From contig JAGVUH010000412.1 in NCBI GenBank assembly GCA_019136395.1, positions 1 through 16,269 of the forward strand: a stretch of 16,269 nucleotides of DNA. The letters run 5' to 3'. A program made the translations under genes and the position numbers. The stretch is from Gammaproteobacteria bacterium (GTDB lineage: Bacteria; Pseudomonadota; Gammaproteobacteria; Chromatiales; Chromatiaceae). The notes under the pieces were generated by a model. It did not search any database and had not been told where the DNA came from. It saw nothing but the letters and a program-made list of their open reading frames with translations. Of this stretch, positions 1-5,872 are shown piece by piece. Each line of letters opens with the position of its first letter. Within the stretch, counting starts at the first letter, position 1.

Positions 1-1
1 G

Positions 2-532
2 ACGCGCCCGCCGGCGGCCGCCGCGGCGGACGCCCCGCCCCACGGGCGCTGGCTGCGGGTGCAGGGCGCGATGACGGACGGCTTTGCCGCCGAGGTGATC
101 CGCCGCCTGCGCGCCACCTACGCCGAGGGCCTGATCCTGGAAAGTGGCGGCGGCTCGGTGCATGAGGGGCGGAAGCTGGGGCACTATCTGCGCCGCCACG
201 GCAAGGTCACCGCGACCGACGGCTTGTGCGCCTCCGCCTGCATCGAGGTGCTGGCGGCCGGGGTGGCGCGCTATATCACCCCGGCCGCGCGCCTCGGGGT
301 CCACCCGCACGCCCTGCCGGACCACCTCGACCGCCGGGACAATCACGCCCTGCTGCAGCTGACGCAGATCGCCTATCTCGCCGAGATGGGCGTCGACCAC
401 CGCTGGACCGCGCCGCTCACCCGCCGCCCCCGCGCGGCCATGATCTGGCTGTCGCCGCGCGACGCGCTCACCCTGCGCCTCGCCACGGCCGTGGTCCCGC
501 AGCTGCCCGCCAGCGCCGCCGGCCCCCTCTGA
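2..532 (+). CDS. ClpP/crotonase-fold protein, COG3904-like (5' end outside window)
   Basis: The reading frame is open to the left edge, so the start is probably upstream; a GTG at 59 and an ATG at 71 are internal candidates. The translation contains the pattern of the COG3904-type ClpP/crotonase-fold family: ESGGGSVHEGRKLG (oxyanion-loop-like SxGG), then LCASACIEVLAAG with a candidate nucleophile Ser in the SAC triplet, then LGVH with a candidate catalytic His. In this family these segments line up as Ser and His of a serine-protease-like site; no substrate is known. The segment before GTG 59 (PHGRWLRVQGAM) looks like the usual leading beta strand, which supports a longer protein. No signal peptide can be judged because the N terminus is missing. 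The next gene follows after 63 bp on the same strand. Confidence 0.72.
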   Translation, partial: TRPPAAAAADAPPHGRWLRVQGAMTDGFAAEVIRRLRATYAEGLILESGGGSVHEGRKLGHYLRRHGKVTATDGLCASACIEVLAAGVARYITPAARLGVHPHALPDHLDRRDNHALLQLTQIAYLAEMGVDHRWTAPLTRRPRAAMIWLSPRDALTLRLATAVVPQLPASAAGPL

Positions 533-595
533 CGGGCGAAGGCCTGGCGCGGCGACCCGGACCCGACGCACGTCCCTTGTAACGGAGGAACCCCG

Positions 596-880
596 ATGAC
601 CGACCCGTCCCGCCCCCCCCTGCCCAGCCGTGGCGGCCTGGCAGATCTCGATCTGTCCACGGTCCGCGCGCACTACGGGCTCACCGCCGTTCCCCATCTG
701 ACCATCACCGCCAGCGAACTGGCGAACCTCGGGTTCTGCGAGGCCTTGGTCGTCCTCTCCGGGTTGCATCCCCGGCAGCCCCCCACCGCCGAGGTGGCGC
801 AACGCCGCGCCGCAGGTCAGCAGGCGCACGCCACGCGGGCCGCCCGCCTGCGCCGCCAGTTCGGCCCGCCGGGGGACTGA
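596..880 (+). CDS. 94-aa hypothetical protein
   Basis: The ATG at 596 is preceded by a strong ribosome binding site (CGGAGGAA at 581-588), which is the main reason to call it a gene. It lies 63 bp after the ClpP-like gene and could be co-transcribed. The product has a proline-rich start, then a compact middle (DLSTVRAHYGLTAVPHLTITASELANLGFCEALVVLSGL) and a basic helical tail (VAQRRAAGQQAHATRAARLRRQFG). I recognise no family. There are no membrane segments and no cysteine cluster (one Cys). The tail could bind nucleic acid, but that is a guess from charge alone. Codon use resembles that of its neighbours, with GC-rich third positions. Confidence 0.6.
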   Translation: MTDPSRPPLPSRGGLADLDLSTVRAHYGLTAVPHLTITASELANLGFCEALVVLSGLHPRQPPTAEVAQRRAAGQQAHATRAARLRRQFGPPGD

Positions 881-1228
881 CGCCCGTGGCGCGCGGCCGC
901 CGCCGAGGAGCGCGCCGAGCCCGCCCAACAGCCAGGCCAGCACCTCCCGCCACCCCCGCCCCGGACCGTGCCCCGCGACGCGTCCGGCGGTGTTGCCTTG
1001 TCCTGTCACGGCTCCTCCCGCGCGAGCGGTCCTTCCGCCGGCCCCCGCGGCCCGCGCGGCCCGCGCATGATGACCAAATGATGACTGAATGATTGCCGCA
1101 TGATGACTATGCTGGCACAGGGGGGTCCACAAAGACACTGCCATTTTGTCGCCATTGCCGCCATTACCCGGTCGTGAAGCGCCGGCGCTCCTGTGCCGCG
1201 GGCGGGGCGGGCGCACCGACCAAATTCG
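881..1228. other. Gene-poor gap with repeat cluster
   Basis: No convincing gene is seen. A GTG-started frame at 886-1092 encodes only low-complexity Arg/Pro/Ala sequence and ends inside the 11-bp repeats, so I do not call it. The left half is GC-rich; the right half (1067-1170) holds the 11-bp repeats and three GCCATT copies. The intron 3' end abuts the gap at about 1228. Confidence 0.5.
1067..1110. repeat. Four tandem 11-bp direct repeats (iteron-like)
   Basis: Units begin at 1067, 1078, 1089 and 1100, exactly 11 bp apart. Three begin ATGATGAC and the third is degenerate (ATGATTGC). They stand out as AT-rich against surroundings of very high GC and lie in a gap without a convincing gene. 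An 11-bp phase is about one helical turn, as seen in sites bound cooperatively by iteron-binding or RHH proteins (for example the 11-bp repeats of plasmid R1 parC bound by ParR). The binding protein here is unknown. Just to the right, GCCATT recurs at 1140, 1151 and 1160. Confidence 0.65.
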
Positions 1229-1302
1229 GCTGGGTAGCCGTGGGTGATTACTCACCCACGGCTCCCACAGATCCGGACGTGCCCAATTCGGGCATCCGGC
1301 TC
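1229..1302 (-). ncRNA. Group II intron domains V and VI (3' end)
   Basis: On the minus strand domain V begins GAGCCGGATG at 1302 and ends GTCCGGATC at 1270. It is 33 nt long and contains the catalytic AGC triad. The third basal pair, normally G-U, is a G-A mismatch here. Domain VI is a perfect 12-bp stem (AGCCGTGGGTGA with TCACCCACGGCT, loop GTAA), extended by TGGG/CCCA after a single unpaired A at 1235, which is the expected branch-point adenosine about 7 nt before the 3' splice site. Confidence 0.85.
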
Positions 1303-1317
1303 CTCAGCCTAGACGCG

Positions 1318-2634
1318 CTACGTGGCGTAGATGCTATGAACCACCCGCGCCGGTGGCAGGGGAAAGCGTTGGAGCAAACGCGCGAGGTCCGCCCAGTTCA
1401 GGCGGGTCTTATGGGAGCGGCGGTTGAGCCATTTGTGCCAGCGCCGCGCGGCTTCATGGCGAAAGGCCGATAACGCGTGGCCGTTGCCGGTGATGCCGTA
1501 GTAGGCGTAATGCCCGCGGAGCTTCAAGCTCAACGCCCGGTGCTGCTCCGCCACCGGTTGGTGGCGGTGATCGCGGCACCATTCCCCCATCCGCCGCAGG
1601 GCGCGACTGAGGCGTCCTTTGGCGGTCTTGCGCTGCACCACCCAGCGCCCCTTCCGGGAGCGTCCCCAGTGGTGGGTAAAACCCAGCAAGTCGAAGTGGC
1701 CCGGTGGGTCTCCGGCTTCAGTGCCGGTCGGACGTCGAAAGTCCACCAGCCGCGTCTTCTCGGGGTGGAGGGTCAGCCCGAAGCGCGCGAAGCGCTGGGG
1801 CAGGACCGCCAGTACCCGTCGGGCGTCGTCCTCCCGCTCGCAGGCCAGGAGCGCGTCGTCGGCGAACCGGACCAGGAAGGCCCGTCCCCGCAGTCGCGGT
1901 TTGACCTCCCGCTCGAACCAGAGGTCGAGCACTTCGTGCAGGTAGATATTTGACAGCAAAGGACTGATCACGCCCCCTTGCGGGCTGCCCCGCTCGGGAT
2001 AGGTGACGATCCCCGCTTCCATGACGCCGGCTTGCAACCACTTGCCGATGGCGCGACGGATCACGCCGTCACGTACCCGGTGGTCGAGAAAGGTCGCGAG
2101 GTGCTGTTTGTCCAAGGTGTCTAAGAAGGCTTGGATGTCAAGATCGATCACCCAGCCGCCCCCCATGGCCATCAGTCCCTGCCACAGCGCATCCAGCGCC
2201 TGATGGGGGCTGCGCCCTGGCCGGAAGCCGTAGGAGCCGTCCAGAAAGTCTTGCTCGTATACCGGCTCCAAGGCCATCAGAACCGCCCGTTGCAGGATTT
2301 TATCCTCCAGCGTCGGGATGCCAATGGGGCGAGTCTTCCCCCCGTCCTTGGGGATGTGGACACGTCGCACCGGGGGTGCCCGGTAGCGGCCGCTCTTGAA
2401 CCGTTCGAGCAGGTCGCTCAGGTTCTCCGTGAGCTGTTCGGCGTACCTCGCCGCCGTGACGCCATCCACCCCGACCGCGCCATCCTGGCGGGTGCGCCGA
2501 AACGCCTCTTCCAGCCACGTCAGGTCGATGGGGTGCGCCAGGGTGTTCAGCACCATCGCGGGCGCCTTGCCCGCCAGTGTCGCGATCTTCTGTTGTCGCG
2601 TTGAGAGGGTCTCGCGCTCTGATACTCGCGTCAT
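1318..2634 (-). CDS. ltrA: Group II intron reverse transcriptase/maturase
   Basis: A 438-aa intron-encoded protein of normal length for members without an endonuclease domain. It should bind its intron RNA, aid splicing and reverse-transcribe it into a new site. RT motifs appear in order: GVDGVTAARY; RRVHIPKDGGKTRPIGIPTLEDKILQ cut here to its core KTRPIGIPTLEDK; GSYGFRPGRSPHQAL; DLDIQAFLDTLD; SPQGGVISPLLSNIYLH; and the active site FADD at residues 257-260, with Phe where Tyr is usual. A maturase/domain-X-like region follows (LSLKLRGHYAYYGITGN) and a basic C terminus. I see no HNH endonuclease. The start is fixed by a strong ribosome site (GGAGGG) just before ATG 2634. No frameshift or stop is visible, so it may be active. 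Confidence 0.93.
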   Translation of the reverse strand: MTRVSERETLSTRQQKIATLAGKAPAMVLNTLAHPIDLTWLEEAFRRTRQDGAVGVDGVTAARYAEQLTENLSDLLERFKSGRYRAPPVRRVHIPKDGGKTRPIGIPTLEDKILQRAVLMALEPVYEQDFLDGSYGFRPGRSPHQALDALWQGLMAMGGGWVIDLDIQAFLDTLDKQHLATFLDHRVRDGVIRRAIGKWLQAGVMEAGIVTYPERGSPQGGVISPLLSNIYLHEVLDLWFEREVKPRLRGRAFLVRFADDALLACEREDDARRVLAVLPQRFARFGLTLHPEKTRLVDFRRPTGTEAGDPPGHFDLLGFTHHWGRSRKGRWVVQRKTAKGRLSRALRRMGEWCRDHRHQPVAEQHRALSLKLRGHYAYYGITGNGHALSAFRHEAARRWHKWLNRRSHKTRLNWADLARLLQRFPLPPARVVHSIYAT

Positions 2635-3267
2635 CTATCCCTCCAGAAGGTGTCTAAGCCGGTCGGCCGCTTCCCTCCCGCGGGTCCTCTCGGGTGAGTT
2701 CCCCGCGCTCGGCGGTACTATCTGCCGACTCCGATTGCTCCGTCGTCTTCGCGCCGCGCTTCGTTGCCTTCGCTGGGCGCTACCTGACCGGGGGTCCTCT
2801 TCGCTCCCAACGGCCGGACCAGGTGCCGTCGGGCCTGGGCTGCTGGTAACGCGGCGCCCGCACCGCGATGACGGTCAGGAACGGCGGAGCCCTCCCAGGT
2901 TCCTGGGTGACCCTTGCGGACATGCCCTGCTCTTCGACCCCGGCGGAGTGGCGATACCAGGCGCTACGGTACCGTCACTGTGGCCTTCCGCTATTCGTAC
3001 AGCGTCGGCTCCGCGAACTCGCTTTCGAGGCTCAATCACACGGCCTGCACGCCCCCTGTGTACGCTTCGCAGCCGGGGTCACCCCCGGACCACGCAACAC
3101 TCGGTTCCGGTGGATCGCCAGTCCTTACCGGTCCGGGACTTTCACCCGTCGGGTCACAATAAGAGGTTTCCGGTCGTCAGGTTTCCCTTTTCACTTCCTT
3201 CCCCCTCTTCCAGGCTTGGCCTGGCGCAAACGGTTAAGCAAGAAACAAGCTGGTGGTCAGCCCCGGC

Positions 3268-3297
3268 CCGCCCGGCCCGCGACAGCGGGCGGGGCGG
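3268..3297 (-). terminator. GC-rich stem-loop after the leftward orphan gene
   Basis: Nine bases past the stop codon of the 3306-3998 gene the DNA can form a 6-bp stem (GCCCGC/GCGGGC, 4-nt loop), a single mismatch and a further 6-bp stem (CCGCCC/GGGCGG). The following minus-strand sequence lacks a good T run, so intrinsic termination is only possible. The intron begins about 37 bp further on. Confidence 0.45.
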
Positions 3298-3305
3298 CGG
3301 GGGGT

Positions 3306-3998
3306 TCAGGCGGTGGTCGGCCGCGGGGCGGCGAAGGCCCCGGACGCGGCGGGTGGACGCACCCAGCTCTGCCGCGCATCCGTGCGCTGCCAGATCGCGA
3401 CCGGGCGCGGGCGGGGGGCGCCGACGACGAGTTGGCGGACGATCTCCGCGTGGGTGCCCGTCACCTGCCACACCGCGGGGTCGAGGCGCCCGGCGTCCAG
3501 GCGCAGCACATATTGCGTGCTGCGGATGCCGTGGCGCTGGCGACGACGGGCGGCGAAGCCCCGCACCTGCTCGTTGCCCAGCCGGATGACCGGGAGCAAG
3601 GGATGTACAGGCGCCAGCTCCACCCCGTGCGGGGTGAGGGTGAGCCGGCCCACCTCGGCGGGCAGGCGCGCGCCGTTCAACGTCGCCGTGACCCGCTGGC
3701 GACCGGCCGTTTCCAGCACGGCGATTTCCAGCTGGTCAGTGGCGGTCGCGGCCGGGGTGGCCAGCAGGCGCAAGGCATACTGGGCCTGCCGCGCGCGTCC
3801 CATGACCGTTGCCCACATCCCGAGGATGGCGTACTCGGTCGGCTTGAGGGTGATCTCACCCTCGGCGAGGGTCAGATTGACCTCGGGCCCCGCGATGGCA
3901 AACGACGCAATCAGACGTGCGCCGTTCACCGTCCCCTGTGTTTCCGTACCCTTCACGGACAGGAGGATCTCATCACCTTTTGTCAACATGGTCGTCAT
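3306..3998 (-). CDS. 230-aa hypothetical protein
   Basis: I do not recognise this protein. The frame extends upstream to an ATG at 4079, but that extra stretch (MFGTRAPDRVPPPVCGE) looks non-coding, so I take ATG 3998, preceded by a weak AAGAAG. The product alternates short hydrophobic strands with turns (EILLSVKGTETQGTVNGARL, EVNLTLAEGEITLKPTEYAIL, RVTATLNGARLPAEVGRLTL). The phrase LNGARL or VNGARL occurs twice (about residues 24 and 111), which hints at a duplicated beta-rich domain. A basic patch (RGFAARRRQRHG) sits in the second half and the tail is Ala/Pro-rich. It has no signal peptide or membrane segment and is probably cytoplasmic. It is divergent from the HA-like gene at 4540, with a structured 540-bp region between them. 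Confidence 0.62.
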   Translation of the reverse strand: MTTMLTKGDEILLSVKGTETQGTVNGARLIASFAIAGPEVNLTLAEGEITLKPTEYAILGMWATVMGRARQAQYALRLLATPAATATDQLEIAVLETAGRQRVTATLNGARLPAEVGRLTLTPHGVELAPVHPLLPVIRLGNEQVRGFAARRRQRHGIRSTQYVLRLDAGRLDPAVWQVTGTHAEIVRQLVVGAPRPRPVAIWQRTDARQSWVRPPAASGAFAAPRPTTA

Positions 3999-4086
3999 TT
4001 GTGGCGCGCTTCTTGGGCGGACACAAACTTCTCCGCAAACCGGCGGAGGAACGCGGTCAGGAGCCCTCGTCCCGAACATGACACGA

Positions 4087-4138
4087 CCTGAGAATAGGGC
4101 GCACGTGACCCGTAAGCGGGGTCACGTGCCTTCTCAGG
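4087..4138. repeat. Long inverted repeat (52 bp)
   Basis: The outer arms are CCTGAGAA (4087-4094) and TTCTCAGG (4131-4138). The inner arms are GCACGTGACCC (4101-4111) and GGGTCACGTGC (4119-4129), with a 7-nt loop. All 19 arm positions pair perfectly, with an asymmetric bulge between outer and inner arms. No T run follows on either strand. It could be an operator, a cruciform or an RNA hairpin in the leader of the 3998 gene. Confidence 0.75.
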
Positions 4139-4371
4139 AATAACACCCCGCAGGATGTCCCCTCGGTGCAACGCACCCCGCAGCAAAACGCTCCGGTGAA
4201 CGTGGATCGCTGATTGGGACTGGCCAGCTACCAGGCGATCGCAGGATCGCAAACAACCGGGGAGCGGTGGGCGCGTGGACCCGTCGCTGTGATGTGCACG
4301 CTAACGGCTGGCGCCGCTGGCGTCAAGGACGACAAGGCCGGCGGGTAGCACCCCGGGCGGCGGCGCCGGCA

Positions 4372-4408
4372 CCGCGAATTGTCGCCGTGATTCCGGCGGG
4401 ATTCGCGG
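4372..4408. repeat. Nested inverted repeat (37 bp)
   Basis: The outer arms are CCGCGAAT (4372-4379) and ATTCGCGG (4401-4408). Nested inside are CGCCG (4383-4387) and CGGCG (4394-4398) with a 6-nt loop. It lies about 70 bp upstream of the promoter at 4477. Confidence 0.65.
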
Positions 4409-4476
4409 GTGGCGGCGGGGCGGTAGCGCCCGCGGGCCGGTTGGCGGGTCCGGGCATTATTCAGCGGGATTAGGGA

Positions 4477-4505
4477 TTGTTTTTTTCTATTTACTGTCCT
4501 ATGGT
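4477..4505 (+). promoter_or_regulatory. Sigma70-type promoter for the HA-like gene
   Basis: TTGTTT (4477-4482), a 17-bp spacer and TATGGT (4500-4505), in a short AT-rich island within GC-rich DNA. Transcription would begin near 4512, which excludes the upstream TTG 4477 and ATG 4501 as starts and favours ATG 4540. Confidence 0.6.
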
Positions 4506-4539
4506 TATTCCGAGACAGCGTCGAGCAGCGAGAACGATC

Positions 4540-5076
4540 ATGGCTGAAGAAGAGCGGTACGCGGCACTGGCGGACTGGTTCGCCCAGCATCCGCATCAAC
4601 GCCCGCCCGCCAGCGGGGCGACCGCCCCGCTGCGCGCGTTTCTGGCGGAGCTGGAGGTGCAGTGGCGTAAGAACGCCCTCACCCCGGCGCAACAGGCCGC
4701 CCTCACCCGCTGGCGGATTTCCCTGGGCAAGGGTCAATTACTGCCCGTGGGCGAGGAGTGGGTGTTGTTGCGGCGGATCAGCAACATCAAGGCGCTGGGC
4801 GCGCAGCACGGTCCGCTCCGCAGCGTGCGGGATCCCCGCCTGCCCGCCGACCTGGGCGACTGGATCCGCGCCCTGCGCCGGCTGCGCCAGGCCAACCCCC
4901 GCGATCTCAGTGTCCAGCTCGTGCAACGCCTGGATCCCCACTTCCCCTGGCGGGACGCGCCCGGCGCGGGGCTGTGGCAGTGGCTGCACCCCCGCCTCGT
5001 CCGCCTGCTGCGCGGTCCCGGGACCCCCCCGCTGCTGCCCGGCAGCCGGCAGGCGATGATCGAGTACCGGCTCTAA
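4540..5076 (+). CDS. 178-aa protein with two helicase-associated-like (HA) segments
   Basis: The start at 4540 is chosen because the likely promoter overlaps the earlier in-frame starts; the ribosome site is weak. Two segments, about residues 31-63 and 104-138, share the pattern L-x2-[FW]-x3-L ... R ... L[TS]x6-7L ... [FW]. The second (LGDWIRALRRLRQANPRDLS, then QLVQRLDPHFPW) closely resembles the HA domain (PF03457 type), a small helical nucleic-acid-binding module usually found in several copies at the C terminus of superfamily 2 helicases. Here no helicase motifs (Walker A, DEAH) are present, so it would be an orphan HA protein. Binding to DNA is an inference from that resemblance. There is no signal peptide. 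It is followed by an independent promoter at 5192. Confidence 0.65.
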   Translation: MAEEERYAALADWFAQHPHQRPPASGATAPLRAFLAELEVQWRKNALTPAQQAALTRWRISLGKGQLLPVGEEWVLLRRISNIKALGAQHGPLRSVRDPRLPADLGDWIRALRRLRQANPRDLSVQLVQRLDPHFPWRDAPGAGLWQWLHPRLVRLLRGPGTPPLLPGSRQAMIEYRL

Positions 5077-5191
5077 GCGCCGCGGGCGGCCCGCGACCGC
5101 GCCGCCAGGCGCGATGACCGCCAACCCCCCGCCACCCCGGGCGGCAGCACGGGGGGGGGAGCGACGGGCGACCGGCGCCTGCCTGCGCCGG

Positions 5192-5221
5192 TTGAATCAT
5201 TACCGAAGTTTGCGCTACTAT
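5192..5221 (+). promoter_or_regulatory. Sigma70-type promoter for the RHH gene
   Basis: TTGAAT (5192-5197), an 18-bp spacer and TACTAT (5216-5221), again a local AT-rich island. The expected transcription start near 5228 gives a leader of about 85 nt to ATG 5314 and makes the earlier in-frame start at 5227 unlikely. Confidence 0.55.
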
Positions 5222-5313
5222 CCGGGATGCTCCTTCTGGAGGCATCAACGCGCCCGGCGCACCCCGCGCGGGCCGTCACCGCACCCGCTTCCCCGTCCAC
5301 CGCGAGGCCCCCC

Positions 5314-5532
5314 ATGTCGCGAAACACGCCTGAGCAACTCCGCCGGTCGATTAACAAATTCCGCATGGAGAAGGAAAAAAAGGGCGAGCGCCGCCTGCTG
5401 GTGGAGATGCCTGATGCGCTGTCGCAATGGATCGACGCGGTGCGCGCCGGCACCGGCGCCTCGCGCCAGGAACTGATTCTCGCGTTACTGGAAGATCGCG
5501 TGGCGCGCCTGGCGGCGCCCCCGCGACCGTAA
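5314..5532 (+). CDS. 72-aa ribbon-helix-helix DNA-binding protein
   Basis: The frame is open from 5227, but the promoter position and a GCGAGG ribosome site favour ATG 5314. After a charged leader (QLRRSINKFRMEKEKKGERR) the protein shows beta strand RRLLVEM (about 26-32), helix PDALSQWIDAVRAGTG and helix SRQELILALLEDRVARL, the beta-alpha-alpha order of Arc/CopG-type RHH proteins. Such dimers put the strand in the major groove, and commonly act as antitoxins, plasmid copy or partition regulators. No toxin-like gene follows: the next gene downstream is on the other strand, converging. A regulator of the element, possibly acting on one of the local repeats, is the best guess. Confidence 0.72.
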   Translation: MSRNTPEQLRRSINKFRMEKEKKGERRLLVEMPDALSQWIDAVRAGTGASRQELILALLEDRVARLAAPPRP

Positions 5533-5570
5533 GGGCGCGCTCGCCGGCGGGCCGCGCCCGGGGTCACGGC

Positions 5571-5597
5571 AAAAAAAACCAGACGCGAGGTCTGGTT
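5571..5597 (-). terminator. Rho-independent terminator of the leftward 5614-6688 unit
   Basis: On the minus strand a perfect 8-bp stem (AACCAGAC 5577-5584 with GTCTGGTT 5590-5597, 5-nt loop) runs into eight consecutive T (5578-5571). It begins 16 bp after the stop codon of the 5614-5808 gene. Confidence 0.88.
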
Positions 5598-5613
5598 AGA
5601 GGGGGTGGGGGGT

Positions 5614-5808
5614 TTAGTCCCGGTGCATGACGATCTCATCCACCGGGGTGGCATATTCGGCGGCGATCGCCCAGAGGGCGATGAGCAGCCGGGCGTCTGA
5701 CCTTTCCAGGTCAGCTACCCGGCGCGCCAGGGCGGGGGGCACGTCCACCTGGCGTCCCTCCGCTAACTGTAAGACGCCGCGGGCGGCCTGATAGACGTGG
5801 GTTCTCAT
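5614..5808 (-). CDS. 64-aa hypothetical protein
   Basis: A small leftward gene 64 bp downstream of the 5873-6688 gene and immediately followed by a strong terminator, which supports it being real and the last gene of that unit. ATG 5808 is preceded by a modest GGCGG-type ribosome site. The product (MRTHVYQAARGVLQLAEGR, then VDVPPALARRVADLERSDARLLIALWAIAAEY) is predicted to be mainly helical and soluble, with an acidic end. I recognise no family. It could be a small regulator or a partner of the preceding protein; nothing in the sequence decides this. Confidence 0.6.
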   Translation of the reverse strand: MRTHVYQAARGVLQLAEGRQVDVPPALARRVADLERSDARLLIALWAIAAEYATPVDEIVMHRD

Positions 5809-5872
5809 CCGCCGTGTCTCCTGCTGGCTGCTGCCCGAGCCGACGTGCGCCTTCCCTGGCGACGGGGTCGGA

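Larger units (their letters stand above)
1229..3231 (-). mobile_element. Group II intron, complete, about 2.0 kb
   Basis: The element lies on the minus strand and encodes its own maturase. At its 3' end a 33-nt domain V (1270-1302) and a domain VI (about 1231-1266) can be read. The 600 nt before the maturase have group II RNA features on the minus strand: a 5' hairpin CCAGGC-CAA-GCCTGG at about 3210-3225 just inside a TTTGCGCC start, a GTGAAAGTCC element at about 3140-3150, and many short stems. The expected 5' consensus GTGYG is only loosely met, so boundaries are uncertain by about 5 bp. The insertion is intergenic, about 70 bp past the end of the leftward orphan gene at 3306, and splits no recognisable reading frame. 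No second copy is present in the window. Confidence 0.88.
3999..4539. other. Divergent intergenic region with two large stem-loops
   Basis: This 540-bp stretch separates the leftward gene (start 3998) from the rightward gene (start 4540). Frames crossing it on either strand look non-coding. It holds two long inverted repeats (4087-4138 and 4372-4408), a direct repeat GATCGCAGGATCGCA with a GCGATCGC palindrome around 4237-4252, a pair of GCTGGCGYC copies around 4313-4325, and an AT-rich promoter at its right edge. Confidence 0.6.

Noticed and set aside
886..1092. GTG-started 68-codon frame on the plus strand
   Set aside because: It is Arg/Pro/Ala low complexity, typical of chance frames in GC-rich DNA, lacks a clear ribosome site and runs into the 11-bp repeats.
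3268..3297. Idea that the intron is a class C type inserted directly behind a terminator
   Set aside because: The hairpin lies about 37 bp from the insertion point and lacks a T tract, whereas class C introns insert right at the base of terminator stems; the class is left open.
2396..3589. Long plus-strand frames across the intron (also 2868-4091 and 3253-4143)
   Set aside because: They are antisense to the maturase, the intron RNA and the leftward orphan gene; their sequence is low-complexity and without family resemblance.
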